NCBI GenBank assembly: GCA_000310025.1
Contig: FN649729.1
Location: 724,429-786,333, forward strand
DNA length: 61,905 nt
Direction of reading: 5' to 3'
Source: Ectocarpus siliculosus
Lineage: Eukaryota > Sar > Phaeophyceae > Ectocarpales > Ectocarpaceae
A program made the translations under genes and the position numbers. Positions 12,793 through 26,100 of this stretch are shown in pieces. The notes beneath the pieces are model-generated. The model searched no databases. It was not told where the DNA came from and saw only the letters and a list, made by a program, of their open reading frames with translations. Within the stretch, counting starts at the first letter, position 1; each line of letters begins with the position of its first letter.

Positions 12793-15700
12793 GGCAGGCA
12801 GGCAGGCAGAGAGGGAGGAGGGAGGAAGGGAGGGAGGGAGACAAAAAGAGACAGAGAGAGACGGAGGCGGAGGGACAGAGAGGGAGAGAGACAGAGAGAG
12901 AAGAAAGAGGCACGAGGGCGAAAGTTGAGGTTTAAGTGTAAAAAATATATATATATTTATCGCACGTGCGTGTGCTTCTACAAAACCTTTTCCTGCGTAC
13001 CAACACTGCTAGTGGAGATGTTTCACGCGAAAGGCGGATGTGAGACGCCGGCAACGACAACTCGATGACGACATCAACAACAACCACGCATTCTGTTTTT
13101 TTGCTCCAACGAACGTCTTTCGGGAGACAAGCCAAGGTCTATTGACACCAAAACCAACAGACTTGTGAGGCCCCACAATCGTCCCCACGCCAACACTTCC
13201 CGCAAGAGGTGGTGCTTGCACAGAGTCAGGACCATTTTTTTCCCGTGCACGATATCAAACCCTACACTTGGGAATACCAGGGGGGGGGGGGGGGGGGGGC
13301 GGGCGCACTTGGAAGCACTGGTGGCGGCGAGCGCCGAGCAACAGCATAACAACATGAGACGAACAAGAACAAGGGAAAAGGGCAAGCTTCACCCACCTCC
13401 GAGAAAGTGCTGGGCACGATGCTGATGTGGATGTCTGCGAATAGCCTCGAGTCGAAGAAACCGGCAAACCCGTGCAGTGTCGACGCCTGCAGAAAAAAAG
13501 ACAAGACACCCTTCAACAATCAATGAGGATGACACGGTGGACTTGTACGTGAGGGTGGCCTCCACGCCGACACACTCAAAGTGTACGAAGAACCGATCCT
13601 CGGAAGCGTCCCGAGAACAACGGGGGGGGCTCCCGAGACCACTAATGAAACGCAGGGGTCTTCCATCTGCCGGTTGCCGGCATGAGCGGGCGGAAAACCA
13701 CTTGTGTGGCACCGCCCTGCTCACTCCCTTTCTTGCACCCGCGCCTAGACAAATGTAGATAGAATCAAGAACTTCTCCGAAAGACATGTATACATGTAGC
13801 TGCGGGGTCTCACAAAACACCCACAAAAAAAGGAAATCGAATTCGTGGCGTGCGAACGAAAAGCAGCAGCAGCAATAGCAAGTCGGATAGGGAAGGAAAG
13901 GAACGGATCGTATCACGGGGCTTACGGGACCAAGAGCAATCCGCAACACCTGGCGCTGCCGTTGCAAACCGCCTCTCGTGCCCATTCGCTCACTTATCCT
14001 ACCTTGCCGCTGCTTTCCACCAAGCTGTTGGCGACAAGAACAGTCTTCCGTACTTATCCTACGCTGCCGCTACTTCCTACCCCTGGTGTTTACACCGTCT
14101 TCTTTCCGGCCCTGCTTCTTACCTGTTCCACGTCGAAGTCCACCTCCACGTGCCGCTTGTTGTGGACTTCTCCGCCCACCTCCTCACTGGGGTGGTGGAA
14201 CGTGAAGCAGGCCTTCTCCTCCGCCAGCTGCACGAAGTTGTGGAGCTTCACCACGTACGCCGTCTCCAGCCGCTTGAGCTCCTCGAAGTTCGACACCTCG
14301 CGCCACAGCTTGTGGCTCGACATGGGCGCCACGTAGGACGTGTACTCCTGCGGGATGGAGACGCCGCCGTCCTTGAGGAACCTCTGGGCCCCGTCCAGAC
14401 ACTCAGGGGAGAGCTCGTTGTCACCCCAGGACCCCAAGAGTTCGGACACCAAGATGTCTGCCTTTTCCTCTGGCGCCTTTGTATCGCGCGCCAGGATCGC
14501 ACGTCAAGCGAGCACAGCAGTGCAGCACAAGGGGGCAGGGTACAGCAGTGCAGTTCGGGAGGGGTGTCAGCTGAGTAGTGTACAGCAGTGCAGCACAAGC
14601 GGGTAGGGTACAACAGCGCAGTTCGGGAGGGGTGTAAGCTGAGTAGTGCACAGCGGTGCAGCACAGCGGGCAGGGTAAAAGCAGCGCAGCTTGGGAAGGG
14701 GTCGCTCAGTAGTGTCAGCTGACTAGTCCCGTGGCGGGCGCACTCTCCAGTGCAGGCGAACACTATTGATAGCACGAGTGGTCAAGCTTTAATACACATT
14801 CTGCAGAGTGCCAGGTTTCTCTCTTCGGCGCCGGTGAAATTGGCCGGGAACCAACACCCCCAACAATACTGGGCCTCCCCCTGAAGGCTGTAAAAAATCA
14901 ACAATAGTAGCTCAGTAGTCAAATCTAAGCACACCAGAGGCAAGAGTGATGATCAGAGGAGGCCTTGCCTGTTGGAACACACAGGAAACAAGGCCATTAA
15001 CCCTCCTATGCGTAGTACTAGAAGCCCAAATGGGGACACTTTGGGACACAGCTCCCAAAGGCCTATTTACCGCACTGCTGTAGTCACCCAAGGCTCCGCT
15101 GTGTGCAACGCACGTGAGTACCCTTGGTCTATCATGCTTGGCTAGGTGGTACGCTGTGTGATAAGCTGTATGATGCCTCTCTTGGGCCTCTGACTTGCTG
15201 TACACATGTCCCAACCCGCGTGCCCGCTAGGTCGTAAAACTGTACATCGCCTGGTACTCTGGAAAAATTTGCTGACTTGGAATCAGTATGAAAAGTGTCC
15301 CGATGTGTTTTGGGGACACGTTTCATGCTGATTCCAAGTCACCCTTTGGCTGGCAAGGAGCTCAGCTTCTTTGGAGGGACTGTAGCCCCTCGACCAATGG
15401 CTCACAAACATTTTTTCGGCACTTTTTTTTTGCGGATGGACTGGGTAGGAGGGCTAACCGTTGTCCCGATAGCAATGAAGTGCCGAAGTGGGACATACGA
15501 CACGTTCATCGACCGCGACAAGAAGAGAACTGAACAAAGATGCCGGTTTTCTTCCCCTTCACTACAACAGACTCTCAACAGCCCTTTCCTTCGAGTGCTG
15601 TGGTACAGTACTATCTCGAACGGTACATTAGTCTCTCTGTGACAGCATGTACATGTTATCAGAAAACGGGCGAGGAACACTCACAAACTCGCGCATGTCC

Positions 15701-18700
15701 TTCGCGACAATGGTAACGTTGGTCCACTTGTCCATGATGGCGCGGTTGCGGAGAGTGATGACAGCGTTGGCGTTCTTCTCCACGGCGTAGACCTTGAGCG
15801 GCCGGCCGGCCGTCGCCCCCGCGTTCAGCGCCGCCTGCACCAGCGGCCCTCTTCCCGCCCCGACCACCTGCACGGACACGAAAAGTAGGTGATCTCTTAG
15901 TCCTATCTAAGGCCATAACGCCCTCTGATTGGTCGAGAGGTGCTTTCGCCCTCTGTCTGATCCGCATTCCGAGGTTCTACTAGCGACTCTTCTTCATACA
16001 AAGGATTTTTACGCCCTCTGATTGGGCGAGCGGTGTGTTACTCCCCAGCGCCCTCTCTCTGTTCCGCAGAATTCCGATAACGCGCCACGTTCTCTCGCCC
16101 GGTTTTGGGCCACCAGGCCTTTCGATTACGGTGACGGTTACGGTGACGGTGTAGGGTCCCTAACGAGCGTAGCTAGACCTCGACGGTACGGTACACACAC
16201 AGCATCCACGTTGTTATCCTCCAAAAAACAAGTCGAAACCGGTGGTATGTACCAGGCCACCATAAGACTGCTGTATACCACAGATTCCGGTGTGGTTCTC
16301 GGTGGGCTCTTCGAGCCGAACCACACCAGGAAGGCGTGTTGGGTTGTTCGGGCTTGGAAAACGTCACAGCTGGCGGGCAGCTTTTCGAGCTATCTTTTCC
16401 ATCTTGCCACTCCTTTGTTGATACTGCGGTGCTTTCATCAGCCCGCCCCGGAGGGCACCCTGGTATCACCTACCTGGCATGGATTATAGAGCTGAGTCTG
16501 TTACAACTGTGTGTAGGGTAACACCGAGCAGAACTCCGAAACTGAGCGCCACATGAATTTGCAGCGTGATACTGCTGTACGACCCACCACCGTTTTCTGC
16601 AAACGTCTATTTGTGGGCCGTCATCGGCAGTGCTATACCACCTTGGACTAGAGCGCTCTCTGAGGATGAAACAATGGGCCATCAAAACAAGGATATGAAT
16701 ACAACCCCGTACAACATCCCGGTGGGTTGAATCCTTCCGCCTTCAAGAGACAGACCCTCGACATGCGGAACGGAAACTCGAAGGACACAAACCCCTTCAA
16801 GAGACGGTGGCCTAGTGGCCGACTGACTCACCATGAGCACCGTGGTGTCAATCCCTTCCTTCTTTTTCTCCAGCTCTAGCGCCTTGACGATGGCCCTCTC
16901 GTACTGCTTGTACTTGACCGGGTCCTTCTCGAAAGCCTCGTACGTCTGAGACTCGAGGTTGTCCATCAGGGGCTGCAGGGGGGCCTGCAGGTAGTCTGTG
17001 CCGAGAGAGGCGACAAGAGCATCATCGCGAGTAGGTCTGAGACTCGCGGTTGCCTATTGTATGGTCGATTGGTTCCCCGGGGAGGATGGACGTAGTCTAC
17101 AAACGGGATTTTTACAAGTAGCTCTGAGACTCGAGGTTGCCCATGAGGGGCTGCAGGGGGGGCTGGAAGTAGCGTGTGCCGAGCGAGCGAACGCACAGAA
17201 TCGCCCCATCGCGAGGTCATCACCCTTCTCGTACGGTGAGCATGCGGGCACACAAATTCCCGGCGGGAGTTTCGGCATTCACACAAGACGATGGAAGAAG
17301 GAAAACGAGAAAAACTAACGGCAGCACCCAGGTACATGGTGAGCCGGCCCCCGCCGAACAATTTCCACAACATGGGGTATAGCGTGCGGGCACAAGCAAA
17401 ATGGAGGCGAAGTGCCAGGTTTCTTTACCGTGTGTCAAATTTCTTTTTCCACATGCCAAGACCGCCAATAACAACACGTTCGTCCAATCCACGGCACCCG
17501 TTTTCCTTGGCAGTGCTTCTTCTCACTGCAATAGCCGTGCGCCATGCTCCTTCACGTAAATCTTATTTCTTCAAGGCACGTTTGTGTTCTGGTTCGTTTC
17601 CTCGAAGCGCGGGACTTGGCAATCTAGCTGCCTATCATCACTCTGCCTTCGGCATCTACCCGAAGGACGGATGCAACACAGCCACCCCTTTCTCTCCCTC
17701 CCTTTCCCCCCTAACTCATTCACCTAACCCAAGAACGTTCCCAGAACGTTCTGCTCACCGAGATAGGGAGCCTCGAAGTTCTCGTGCTCTTTGGGGGCCG
17801 GCAATCTAGTGCGGAGGTGCTCCAGGTACTGCAGGTACGGGAGGTAGCCGCTGGCGTGGTGGGAGCGCCCCTTGACCACGAACTGCACCTTTTGCCTGAA
17901 CCAAGACATCAGTAATTAAGGCGAAAACAGATGGTGTGACATCGGTCACCAAGCGATTGCTCCTAAATATGTGTAGGCTTGTGAAGAACCTGTAACTAGA
18001 GTCGTCCCCCATGGCCCTCAGAACCAACGGTCTTGTTGTGCTCGAGGAGCATTGTCCAACGGTAAAAAAAAAACGCACCAAACCGCGGACCACCGCTGTC
18101 GTGGTGTACGTGCCATGGTATGTTCACGATCACGTATGTGCTTTAGGCCATTCCTGTGCTGCTGCGTGAGCATACTCCGAAATACCCCCGCACGTCGTAC
18201 GTCGGGCATCATCTACGTATCGTATCGTGTGTTCTGTCGCGCTATGGAGCGGTCCTTTCCTGCCCGTCGCCGTGTCAATGTCAGTGTCAGCTGCCGCTAC
18301 GCCAGCGTGCCAGCTCAGAGTGTGTTCTAGTTGTCGTGTGCCCTGTTCTAGTTGTCGTGTGCCCTCGCCGAACATATTCCCATCACACCAAGACACACAA
18401 CACCACCACCCACAACAACACGCAAAATCACCAGCAACAACACCAACAACACCAACGATCAACAGCAACACTCGACATCAAGACGGACAACATCACCACC
18501 ACCACCACCATCACCCTCAACACTCGACATCAGCAACAAGCAAAGCATTCTATGGGGTGCTATCCTCACTTTATCATGGCCGTGGCGAAGTCCTGGTGTC
18601 GCCTGGAGAGCGTGGGGAAGCCCTTCTTGTTGGTCAGGAACACCTTTGTCGACACGATGACCGCCTTCACCGGTTCCCCCACCCACCTATCGAGGATGCT

Positions 18701-21700
18701 CTGTGCGGGCAAGTCTGCAGTCATCTCCAGCACCACCGACAAGCTGAGAAACCGGAACGACAGGCATAGCGTTTCCGCGTGTGTGTTGTGTTACAAGCTG
18801 AGAAGCAAAAAAACACATCACAGCACGTCCGTATATGCGTGTGTGTTGCGTCAAGATCATCAGTTCGGCGTGCCGGCAAGGACAGCAAAGAACAACAATG
18901 ACCACAGGAAAATCTTCGGATGCTGGGGACTGCTGTTCGTAAGGTGGTAGTGAATACAGTCGTCGAGCATGGCCGAGAACGCCCGTGACTTCGCAGCGAT
19001 CCCTTGAGCACACAAAAGGAAGCATGTTCAACAAACTTTCGAGACCGTGTTTAGAGTCAATACACTATTTCCCTTGGGTCGTCCTGAACCAACGGCCGAC
19101 GAACAACAACAAGCTTAAGGCCAACAGAGCGTACGTCAGGCTAACAACAAATAGCCAAGCACGCCAAACTCCTGTGCTGAAGTCACGACCGAAGAACAAC
19201 AACCAGAAGAAATGAGACATAGTTACGGGTTGCTGATGGAACTACTGTAGCAAACTGCTGTTGCTGCTGCTGCTGTTGCTGCTGTTGCTGCTGCCGTATC
19301 GAATTGTAACGACGGCCTCACAACGTCTTCCGGAGCCTCGGCTGAGCCGCGAGATCTCCTTGTGTCGGTGCATCTCCATAACAACGGTACAGCAGCCCAG
19401 CAAACGCACTACTGCTGGATGTATGGAATGCTTTAGCTTTAGCGGCCCATGCTCATTAACTCAAGGCATGCAGCTATACATACAGTAGTGTGGCAATTTT
19501 TTTCATAGACGCGTACATGGCAAGTAAAACTCAGGCTACGGCTGACAAGTGGTAGATATCACAGAACGAGCACACCGGTCTATGTACTGACTTCAAATGG
19601 TTTCAACATACGCGCTTTGGCATAACTACCCCTACAGGCCAGACTACAAGCAGTACTCCTTTTGGCAGAAACGCTCACCAGCTCTTGTGCTCGCACATAA
19701 CCCGGATGGCGTTCCACGTCTCCCACGGGTCTTCCACCGCCCCCGTCCCCCCCCCAGTCGACACCTTCCCAACATCACCCCCCTCTCCCTCGCCACCGCT
19801 CCCACCCTTGCCGTTGATAGCCGATCCCTTTGTACCATTGAGCTCAGGATCCAATGACTCGGGGTGCACGAGAGGGATCCTCAGCCACACGGCAAGGTAG
19901 GTGAGCTCTTGGGCGACCTTTTGGCGTGCCGACCGCAAAGGGGTTTCGGATATATAACACGGCAAACCAGACAAGCGGAAGGTCTCTGTTTTTGGTGCAA
20001 ATTGCACTCCGTTGCTCCTGTCATAAACAGCCGTCTCCGAAGCTTTACAACTATCCCGGCCTCAAGAGGGTGGCAAATCCAACAGCGGCCATAGGTTGCT
20101 CTGGCCACCGGCGAACTACCGCCGCCTCGGAAAGAAACGGAGGGCGTCAACTGGGTGGGCGACCTATTCCCCCTGCTCTAACTCCCCAAGACCGGACTAA
20201 GTAGGGCAGACGCCGAGGTTGAACAGTACATTCTCCGACTATAATACAACCTCTTGGCGGAGATGCTCTCGCCCGCTCGTTCAGAGATACCGTAGATCTT
20301 CCTCAACTTCTAACGTCCTGTCTCTGGCACAGGGAGCTTCCAATACGCGACACCACTCATGTCGGTGGCCTCGGCCCCTCGGCCCTTCACCCAATGTCGA
20401 AAAAATCGGGCAAAGAAGAACACGAGGATCACACACACCCACCCCGCGCGAGCGTGTAAAGCGCTACTGCTGTCATTTCTGCACGGGGTGTTACCCTAGC
20501 TGATCAACAACGCTTCTCTGGCGGAAACAGGGACCGCCATTGAGAGCCCACGAGTTTTACTACTGAGACTCGTCTAGGTGAGTCGACAAATCAGAAGGCA
20601 ACGAGCAACGAGCACCTTGACTTGAGGCACCGCAGAAGAACGATAGGGGGTATGCGGATAGGAACAGACATTTCTTGTCGCGTGACATATCGGGCTTCCG
20701 GCACAAGAGTACCCACTACGATACCCTGGATTCGACGGCAGCTATTAGAACATGCCACGCCTTTGCCGTCGCCAACTGGGAGACGTTGGATCAAGCCAGC
20801 TCACGCGGTCGATGCGATTCAACAGTCGAGAAACGAAACCAGCCCAGAGGCGCACACAACAAAAACGTTCCCCTGGGACGCTCACATCTTTTCATCAATC
20901 ATGACTGAATGAACACACGGACCTTGATTGTACCCGCTGGCACTGACATCTTTCATTGATCAGCTGGTTAGCGCGGTCGATTGGCTATTGAACACACACA
21001 CAAATACATGCGAACGCACCTGGTTGATGCACCTGGCGTAGTTGGAGCACCTGCCCGGCTTGGGCGCGGGGGCGATGACCGCCGCCAGCGCGAGGTGGGT
21101 CGCCCATGCCATCTCCTGCTTAAAAGCAAGCTCGCTGGCCCAGGCGGATTCCTCGCACGGAGAGTCCATGTCGAGCCACTGCAGGGGGGGGGGGGTCAGG
21201 GGTAGCAGTCCGTGGGATCGGAATCAGTAACCTAAAGGTTTTCATTAGCAAACATGTCGCATTAAGTATGGAATCGGTGGAACTTGAGTGGGATCGTAAT
21301 CGGTAGCCTATGCAGGTTTTTACTACGCAAACATATGGGGTAAAGTATGGAATCGGCGGAATTTCGGGGGTTAGGGGAAGGGTCTACGAAACCCTCGCTA
21401 CTTCTTGCCGTGGGCAGTCCACCGTAATGGGACCGGGTTGGAATCCAAGAGAAGCAGGTTCGGAGTGAAGCGGGGGCTAAGACGTAACAGGTGGTTCTGA
21501 TTCGGAGAGCCCAGATCATCTCAACGAACCAACCAAGAAATGAAAAAAAAAAACTGCTGTATTGCAGCCTCCTGTTGCGATGGAGAAGATCGCTCTCTCA
21601 ATCCACAGGGCGAGTTAGTGTCATGACACCACAATAAGCGGCGCAACTCGTATCTCTTGGTGACGCTGGAAGTCGAACTTCTTACCTTGCGGAACCGTTC

Positions 21701-22935
21701 CGTACCTCAGATATCTTCCCGACGATCAGAGAGCTCCATTGGCGGCTGTCAAGCAAGAAGTCGCTGCGCGTGAGGGGGTCCTCCCTCCTGCTGCTTACGC
21801 CCAGGGCGTCCCGCTTGAAGCGCGGGTGGACCTGCATTGCGGCAGCACCGGATCAAGGGTCAGTTCAGGCTCGGTCGACACGTCTTTGGCACGCACAATA
21901 AATTGTTGTGGCTGTTGTCGCCACTTGTCGAAGAACGAGAGAGGCGCGCGCTGAGAGAAACTCCAAGCAGGCTTGCCTTCAATGCTTCAAAGGGGTATGT
22001 CTCAAGTAGGTGTTCCGATATAGTACCGGTGCCCGGTATAGTGCCGTCTTCAAGTCTATGGGCAAGGTGTCCGATCCAATACTAACACCTCTCTATCCCT
22101 GTTCTCAATAGAGTCGGTGTTCGGCGCCGGTCAATCCTGTTGGCACATGCTGGAACTATGTATAAAGACAGACGACCGAGGGGGGGGTGTTATCTTCCAG
22201 CAAGGTGTGCTCGAAGCTGCTTGCTGCAAGCAAATAGTCAAATAGTTTCGATGATTTTGTTGCTGCTGGCAAACGTGCACACATCAAGCGTGGGTAGAGT
22301 GTTCACCTGCCGTGCTTCGTTTGAGAACATCACTTCATTGATGGCACAAAGAGTGGTTACAGCTAACACGGGCTGATGCTGGAAGGATGGCCATTGGCAT
22401 CATCGATTTCACAAGGTACCGGACGAGACATTTGGCAATCACTACAGCAGTGTTGAAAGGCCACCGAACGAAGGCGAAACGCTCAATGACTTACCAGTGG
22501 GATAGCCACGAAGTCGAAGTGATCCTTGCGGGCTGGTGTACACGTAGGTGGTGTTGGCGGTATGACCATCGAGCAACAGCAAGGATGCGAGCGACGATTT
22601 GGCGGGGGGCAGAAATTTGGAAATTTGAACGCACAGGCGCTCCCTCTAAAAAGACGTTGGAAGAAGATCAACAACGAGGAGCAAAGCACACAAGCTAGTG
22701 GCACAGGCTACCCAGAGCAGTCACCGCATCGACGTAGCAGCAGGGTCGCCTCATGTCCCTGTTTGCACCAAGCAGTGCCTCCTGCTGACCTGCGCGTTGT
22801 GTGTGCGGCTGCCATGCAGCAAATCAACTTCAGTGCTCTCGGGTGGATTCGCTGCTTACCGTCATCCAGGAGTGCGTTGAGATCAGGGACGCAGTTAGTC
22901 TCGAAGCCGATGATAAGCTTGCCCTTTTCCGCCAT
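12505..22935 (-). CDS. PRMT5: Protein arginine N-methyltransferase 5 homolog (frameshift in last exon)
   Basis: Twelve exons on the reverse strand: 22935-22860 (ATG), 22532-22495, 21831-21706, 21178-21020, 19917-19679, 18743-18570, 17895-17759, 16995-16832, 15867-15685, 14476-14123, 13486-13397, 12697-12505 (TAG). All phases match; total 1933 nt, about 643 residues (human about 637). PRMT5 symmetrically dimethylates arginines in histones and Sm proteins. Visible landmarks: VHPRFKR and RSDFLL in the N-terminal barrel, [18 protein letters not shown], the Phe in YEAFEKDP (residue about 338) tied to symmetric dimethylation, SAM motif [10 protein letters not shown] (about 372-381), YAVEKN, and the double-E loop [15 protein letters not shown] with Glu about 444 and 453. 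The C-terminus GRSYWIGL matches the family end. One extra base near 12586 shifts the frame between NKV and WYEWA. Confidence 0.93.
12757..12910 (+). repeat. CAGA/GGGA microsatellite in PRMT5 last intron
   Basis: Tandem GACA units at about 12757-12792, then GGCA and GGGA/GAGA runs. It lies in the intron 12698-13396 and resembles, on the opposite strand, the tract at 37190-37450. Confidence 0.85.
14514..14715 (-). repeat. Tandem repeat, about 68 bp x 3, in a PRMT5 intron
   Basis: Three consecutive units share the words TGCAGCACA, GCAGTTCGGGAGGGGTGT and CTGAGTAGTG. The TGCAGCAC word starts at 14521, 14589 and about 14657. The third unit is more diverged. The array lies 37 bases upstream, in gene direction, of the acceptor of exon 14476-14123. 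Confidence 0.8.
15274..15340. repeat. Hairpin with 28-base arms in a PRMT5 intron
   Basis: The arm GACTTGGAATCAGTATGAAA... at 15274-15301 is complementary, with few mismatches, to ...TTTCATGCTGATTCCAAGTC ending at 15340, around a loop of about 10 bases. It lies in the intron 14477-15684. It may be a miniature foldback element or a small-RNA precursor; nothing in the sequence decides between them. Confidence 0.65.
16945..17185 (-). repeat. Partial exon copies in tandem beside PRMT5 exon 8
   Basis: The 5' part of exon 16995-16832 plus its upstream intron is repeated in the adjacent intron. The word TCTGAGACTCG (forward strand) starts at 16945, 17036 and 17123, about 90 bases apart. The third copy covers about 60 bases of exon and would encode [17 protein letters not shown] against the genuine [17 protein letters not shown]. 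Its acceptor reads CACAC instead of CACAG, so it is probably not spliced. The second copy is only about 25 bases long. Confidence 0.75.
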
Positions 22936-23190
22936 GGCTCTCTCTCTCCTCACCCGCTCGCTCTCTGCTCCTGAGATGGATTGCCGTCGGAAGTCGGAAG
23001 TCAGTGAGTCAAGGATCAAACGCAGTATGGGGGGTGACGCAATATATATGGTTCGGCCACGGGGGGGTCTTTTACTTCCTTCGTGCAAATGCCCCCCTCC
23101 AGTCGTGGTCGTTGTCCGCACTGCACGCACGTGCCAGCGTGCACACCCGCACACAGTACAGCACCAGAGGCGTGACGGCGCGGCAAAAGC
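22936..23190. promoter_or_regulatory. Divergent (bidirectional) promoter region, PRMT5 / SARNP-like
   Basis: 255 bases separate the PRMT5 start codon (22935, reverse) from the SARNP-like start codon (23191, forward), so the region must hold both 5' UTRs and probably a shared core promoter. ATATATAT occurs at about 23042-23049 and CT-rich stretches at 22940-22970. No TATA box is positioned convincingly for either gene. Confidence 0.6.
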
Positions 23191-26100
23191 ATGGACGAGA
23201 AGAACCCTCTCAAGATGAAGGTGATTATACACTTGTGGCATTTGCCTTTCCTCATCCCCGGCAGTCAAACCCAGAAGGGAAAGATATGCAAAAAGATATC
23301 GTGGATTTCACCGGCAGGCAGTGGTCCACCGCAAAGTTTGATCCTGTCTGCACCTGTCGAATCGGTATAGCTCCGCGAGTGCCAGAGAGACTGATGAAAG
23401 AGTTCCGAAAGCGTGGAGTCTAACCACAGTACGCTCGAAGGTACTACCGTTCATCACGATTGGTTAACCTGGCCTTGATTGATTCGCCTTGGCACCGATT
23501 GCGGATGGATCTCTCTGAAGGTGGCGGATCTGAAAGCGGAGCTCGGACGTCGAGGTCTAAGCCAGACAGGGCTCAAATTTGACCTGGCACAGCGCCTCCA
23601 GACCGCAATGGATGTCGATGAGTTTGGCACCTTGCCATCACTGCTAAGCACTCCCCAACCATGGTCGTCATTGCCGTCGGTGAGTCCCAAAAATCGGCGT
23701 AGACTGCTGTCTACATGTGGCCAGCAGATTACGTACTTCAATTTCAAAACGAGACAATTCTTGCCAGACAACCTGTTAACCAGGTCGCAACGTTGCACGA
23801 ACCATGTACGTAGATGTTTTGCTTTGTTGCACGGTGTGTATACGCTCACGTCGAAGCCAGAGACTTGTTGTGGTGCGAAAGCTCCAAGATCGACCAAATC
23901 GCTCGCTAAACGTTTGTCGGTAGGAGGAGCCCAAGCCAAGCGAGCAAGTGGATCTTATTGGCGGGCCAGCCATAACATCGAACGCCGTGCTTAGCGAGGG
24001 AACTCCGCCAACAGCCGCGGAGGGGAGTTCTGGCTTTGAAGATCCGCTGATTAACGAGGGCAAAGAGGGCGACGGAAACGAAGCCATTGTTGACGAGCCT
24101 GACCGTAACACGAAAGGCTCCGTTCTCACTGGTCAAGTTCGCCTAGAGGTTGGTAGTGAATGCGATATCGACAATGGCAAGGGCGATACGAGCAACATCA
24201 CAGAAGAAAACAACGACACCGAACAAAGCTCATCGGTTGTCATCGGCATATTATCACCTTTGGTTTCTTCGGACCAAAAGGAAGACGTGAGCACAGGCAA
24301 GGATTGCGAAGCGGTGGCGGCAGACGAAAGGCCACTGCCAATTTGTGAATCACCTACCGAGACGCCAGGTGCACCGAGTAACCCATGCGAAGAAAAAAAA
24401 ATGATTGCCGGAGAAGAGGACAAACACAAGGGACTAGGAGCAGAAGAAAAACCAACCGCACAAGATGCGACGGCATCTGATGAGTTGAAGGACCACAGCA
24501 GCCTAACGACGACGGCAGAGGAGAAAGATTGTGACAAAACAGCAATGGAAGCTATGCCACAAGATGCACCCGAAGGCGATGAAAACCATGATGGGTCTTC
24601 GGCGTCACTAGAGGGTGTGATGTCGCCGAGCTCCCTGCTATCCTGCAGCCAAAGTGTACGGATGAAGGACCGAGAAGAACGTTTCCGCCAAGAGAAGACA
24701 CTCGAGGGCGGCGAAAGAACGGAGGGTACGGTTGGGAACAGCAAACGAGGTCACGATTTCGGTTGTGCCGGGGCTGGGGGTGGTGGTGAACACAACAATG
24801 TTTCCAAAGACCACGACGTTGACAGCAAGTACACTGTCGGGGCAGCAAGAGACGGGCCAACTTTGGGCTCTGGGAGCGACGTTTCCTCTAAGACTTGGAC
24901 GGTTGAGGACGATTGCAGAGCCAAGCTGATGAAGCGCAAGGAGAGGTTTTCGGCTGCTCCGTCTAAAACGTCTGGGAGCAATGGGGCAGGCAATGCCCGT
25001 ACTGAAGAGCCTCTTAGCGGCGTTGTACACTCCGAAAAGGTCGTGTCCGGGAAGCAGGGGGCGAGCGGCTCGACGGCAGCAAAAATGCTTCGAAGAGCCG
25101 AAAGATTCGGGGGAACGGGAGGTGGATCCAGCGCACCCTCGGTAAGCGATACACTCGTGCCGATATATTTTCGGTTGGCATCTACATCAAGGGTAATGTT
25201 ACACTACCAACGACAACTTGCCCAACTTCACGCGTTCTTTGCACTGCCTGAACGGGAGATTTGGTGTTTTCCCGATGAAGACGGAAAAATGGAAGCCTCG
25301 TCCTCCCCGACACAACACAAACGTGCGACTCGACCGTCGCATTCCAGACCCAATACTGCTGTATGTCCTTGGGCAAGGCTTGGCAAAGGCACGTTGAACT
25401 CCCGAACTTTGGCGCTACAATATGTCCTTGAGGAACAAGGACGATGGTCCGCCTCAAACGGAGATGCATGGTCAAGAGTCTAACGACCAAAGCAACAAAT
25501 GCGTGTGTGTGAAACTCTTTCGACCCTGCAGGCCACGCCCGCCTCAGCCGAAGTACGCGATCCCCGCGGAGGTTGCTTCCCTGGATCGAGCGTCATCCCG
25601 AAACACGGCTCCAAGCAGCAATCACCATCAGCCGAGATATCCTCTCTCGACCCCTTGCCCCAACGGAAGAAACGTGCCCAAGCAGAAGCAATAACACCGC
25701 GGAGGGACGGCGGTCTACTGGCAAAGCGGAGGAGACCGGGGTCCGGCGTGGCATCGGAACCAAACCATGGCCGAAGTGCACGGAAGGGGGCATCTTCAAC
25801 AAGCTCTCCTCGCCCGCGTCGAAACGAAGGACACGGGGTGTCGGACGAACCTGCCGGTATTGTCAACGGGAAACAGACGTCGGTAATCCGCGCATCCAAA
25901 AAGAATGGTCGAAATGAAGACGCGAAGAAGCAGGCGGAGGAGCAAGCAGCCAAAATGGCCAAACGCCAAAAGAGGTATGCAGCTGCATCGTTGAACAGAG
26001 CTTCGTACGTTTATAGTACCTTCTTTTGACTTGGTCTTGGCCCGTCTTGTTCCATCTTTGTGTTGTACGCGTTTTGACATTGTGCCGTCTTCACCGTGAA

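Noticed and set aside
12724-12910. Arg/Glu/Gln-rich and Leu/Ser/Cys-rich ORFs over the CAGA tract, and the same at 37160-37564
   Set aside because: Any frame through a tetranucleotide microsatellite stays open; not coding.
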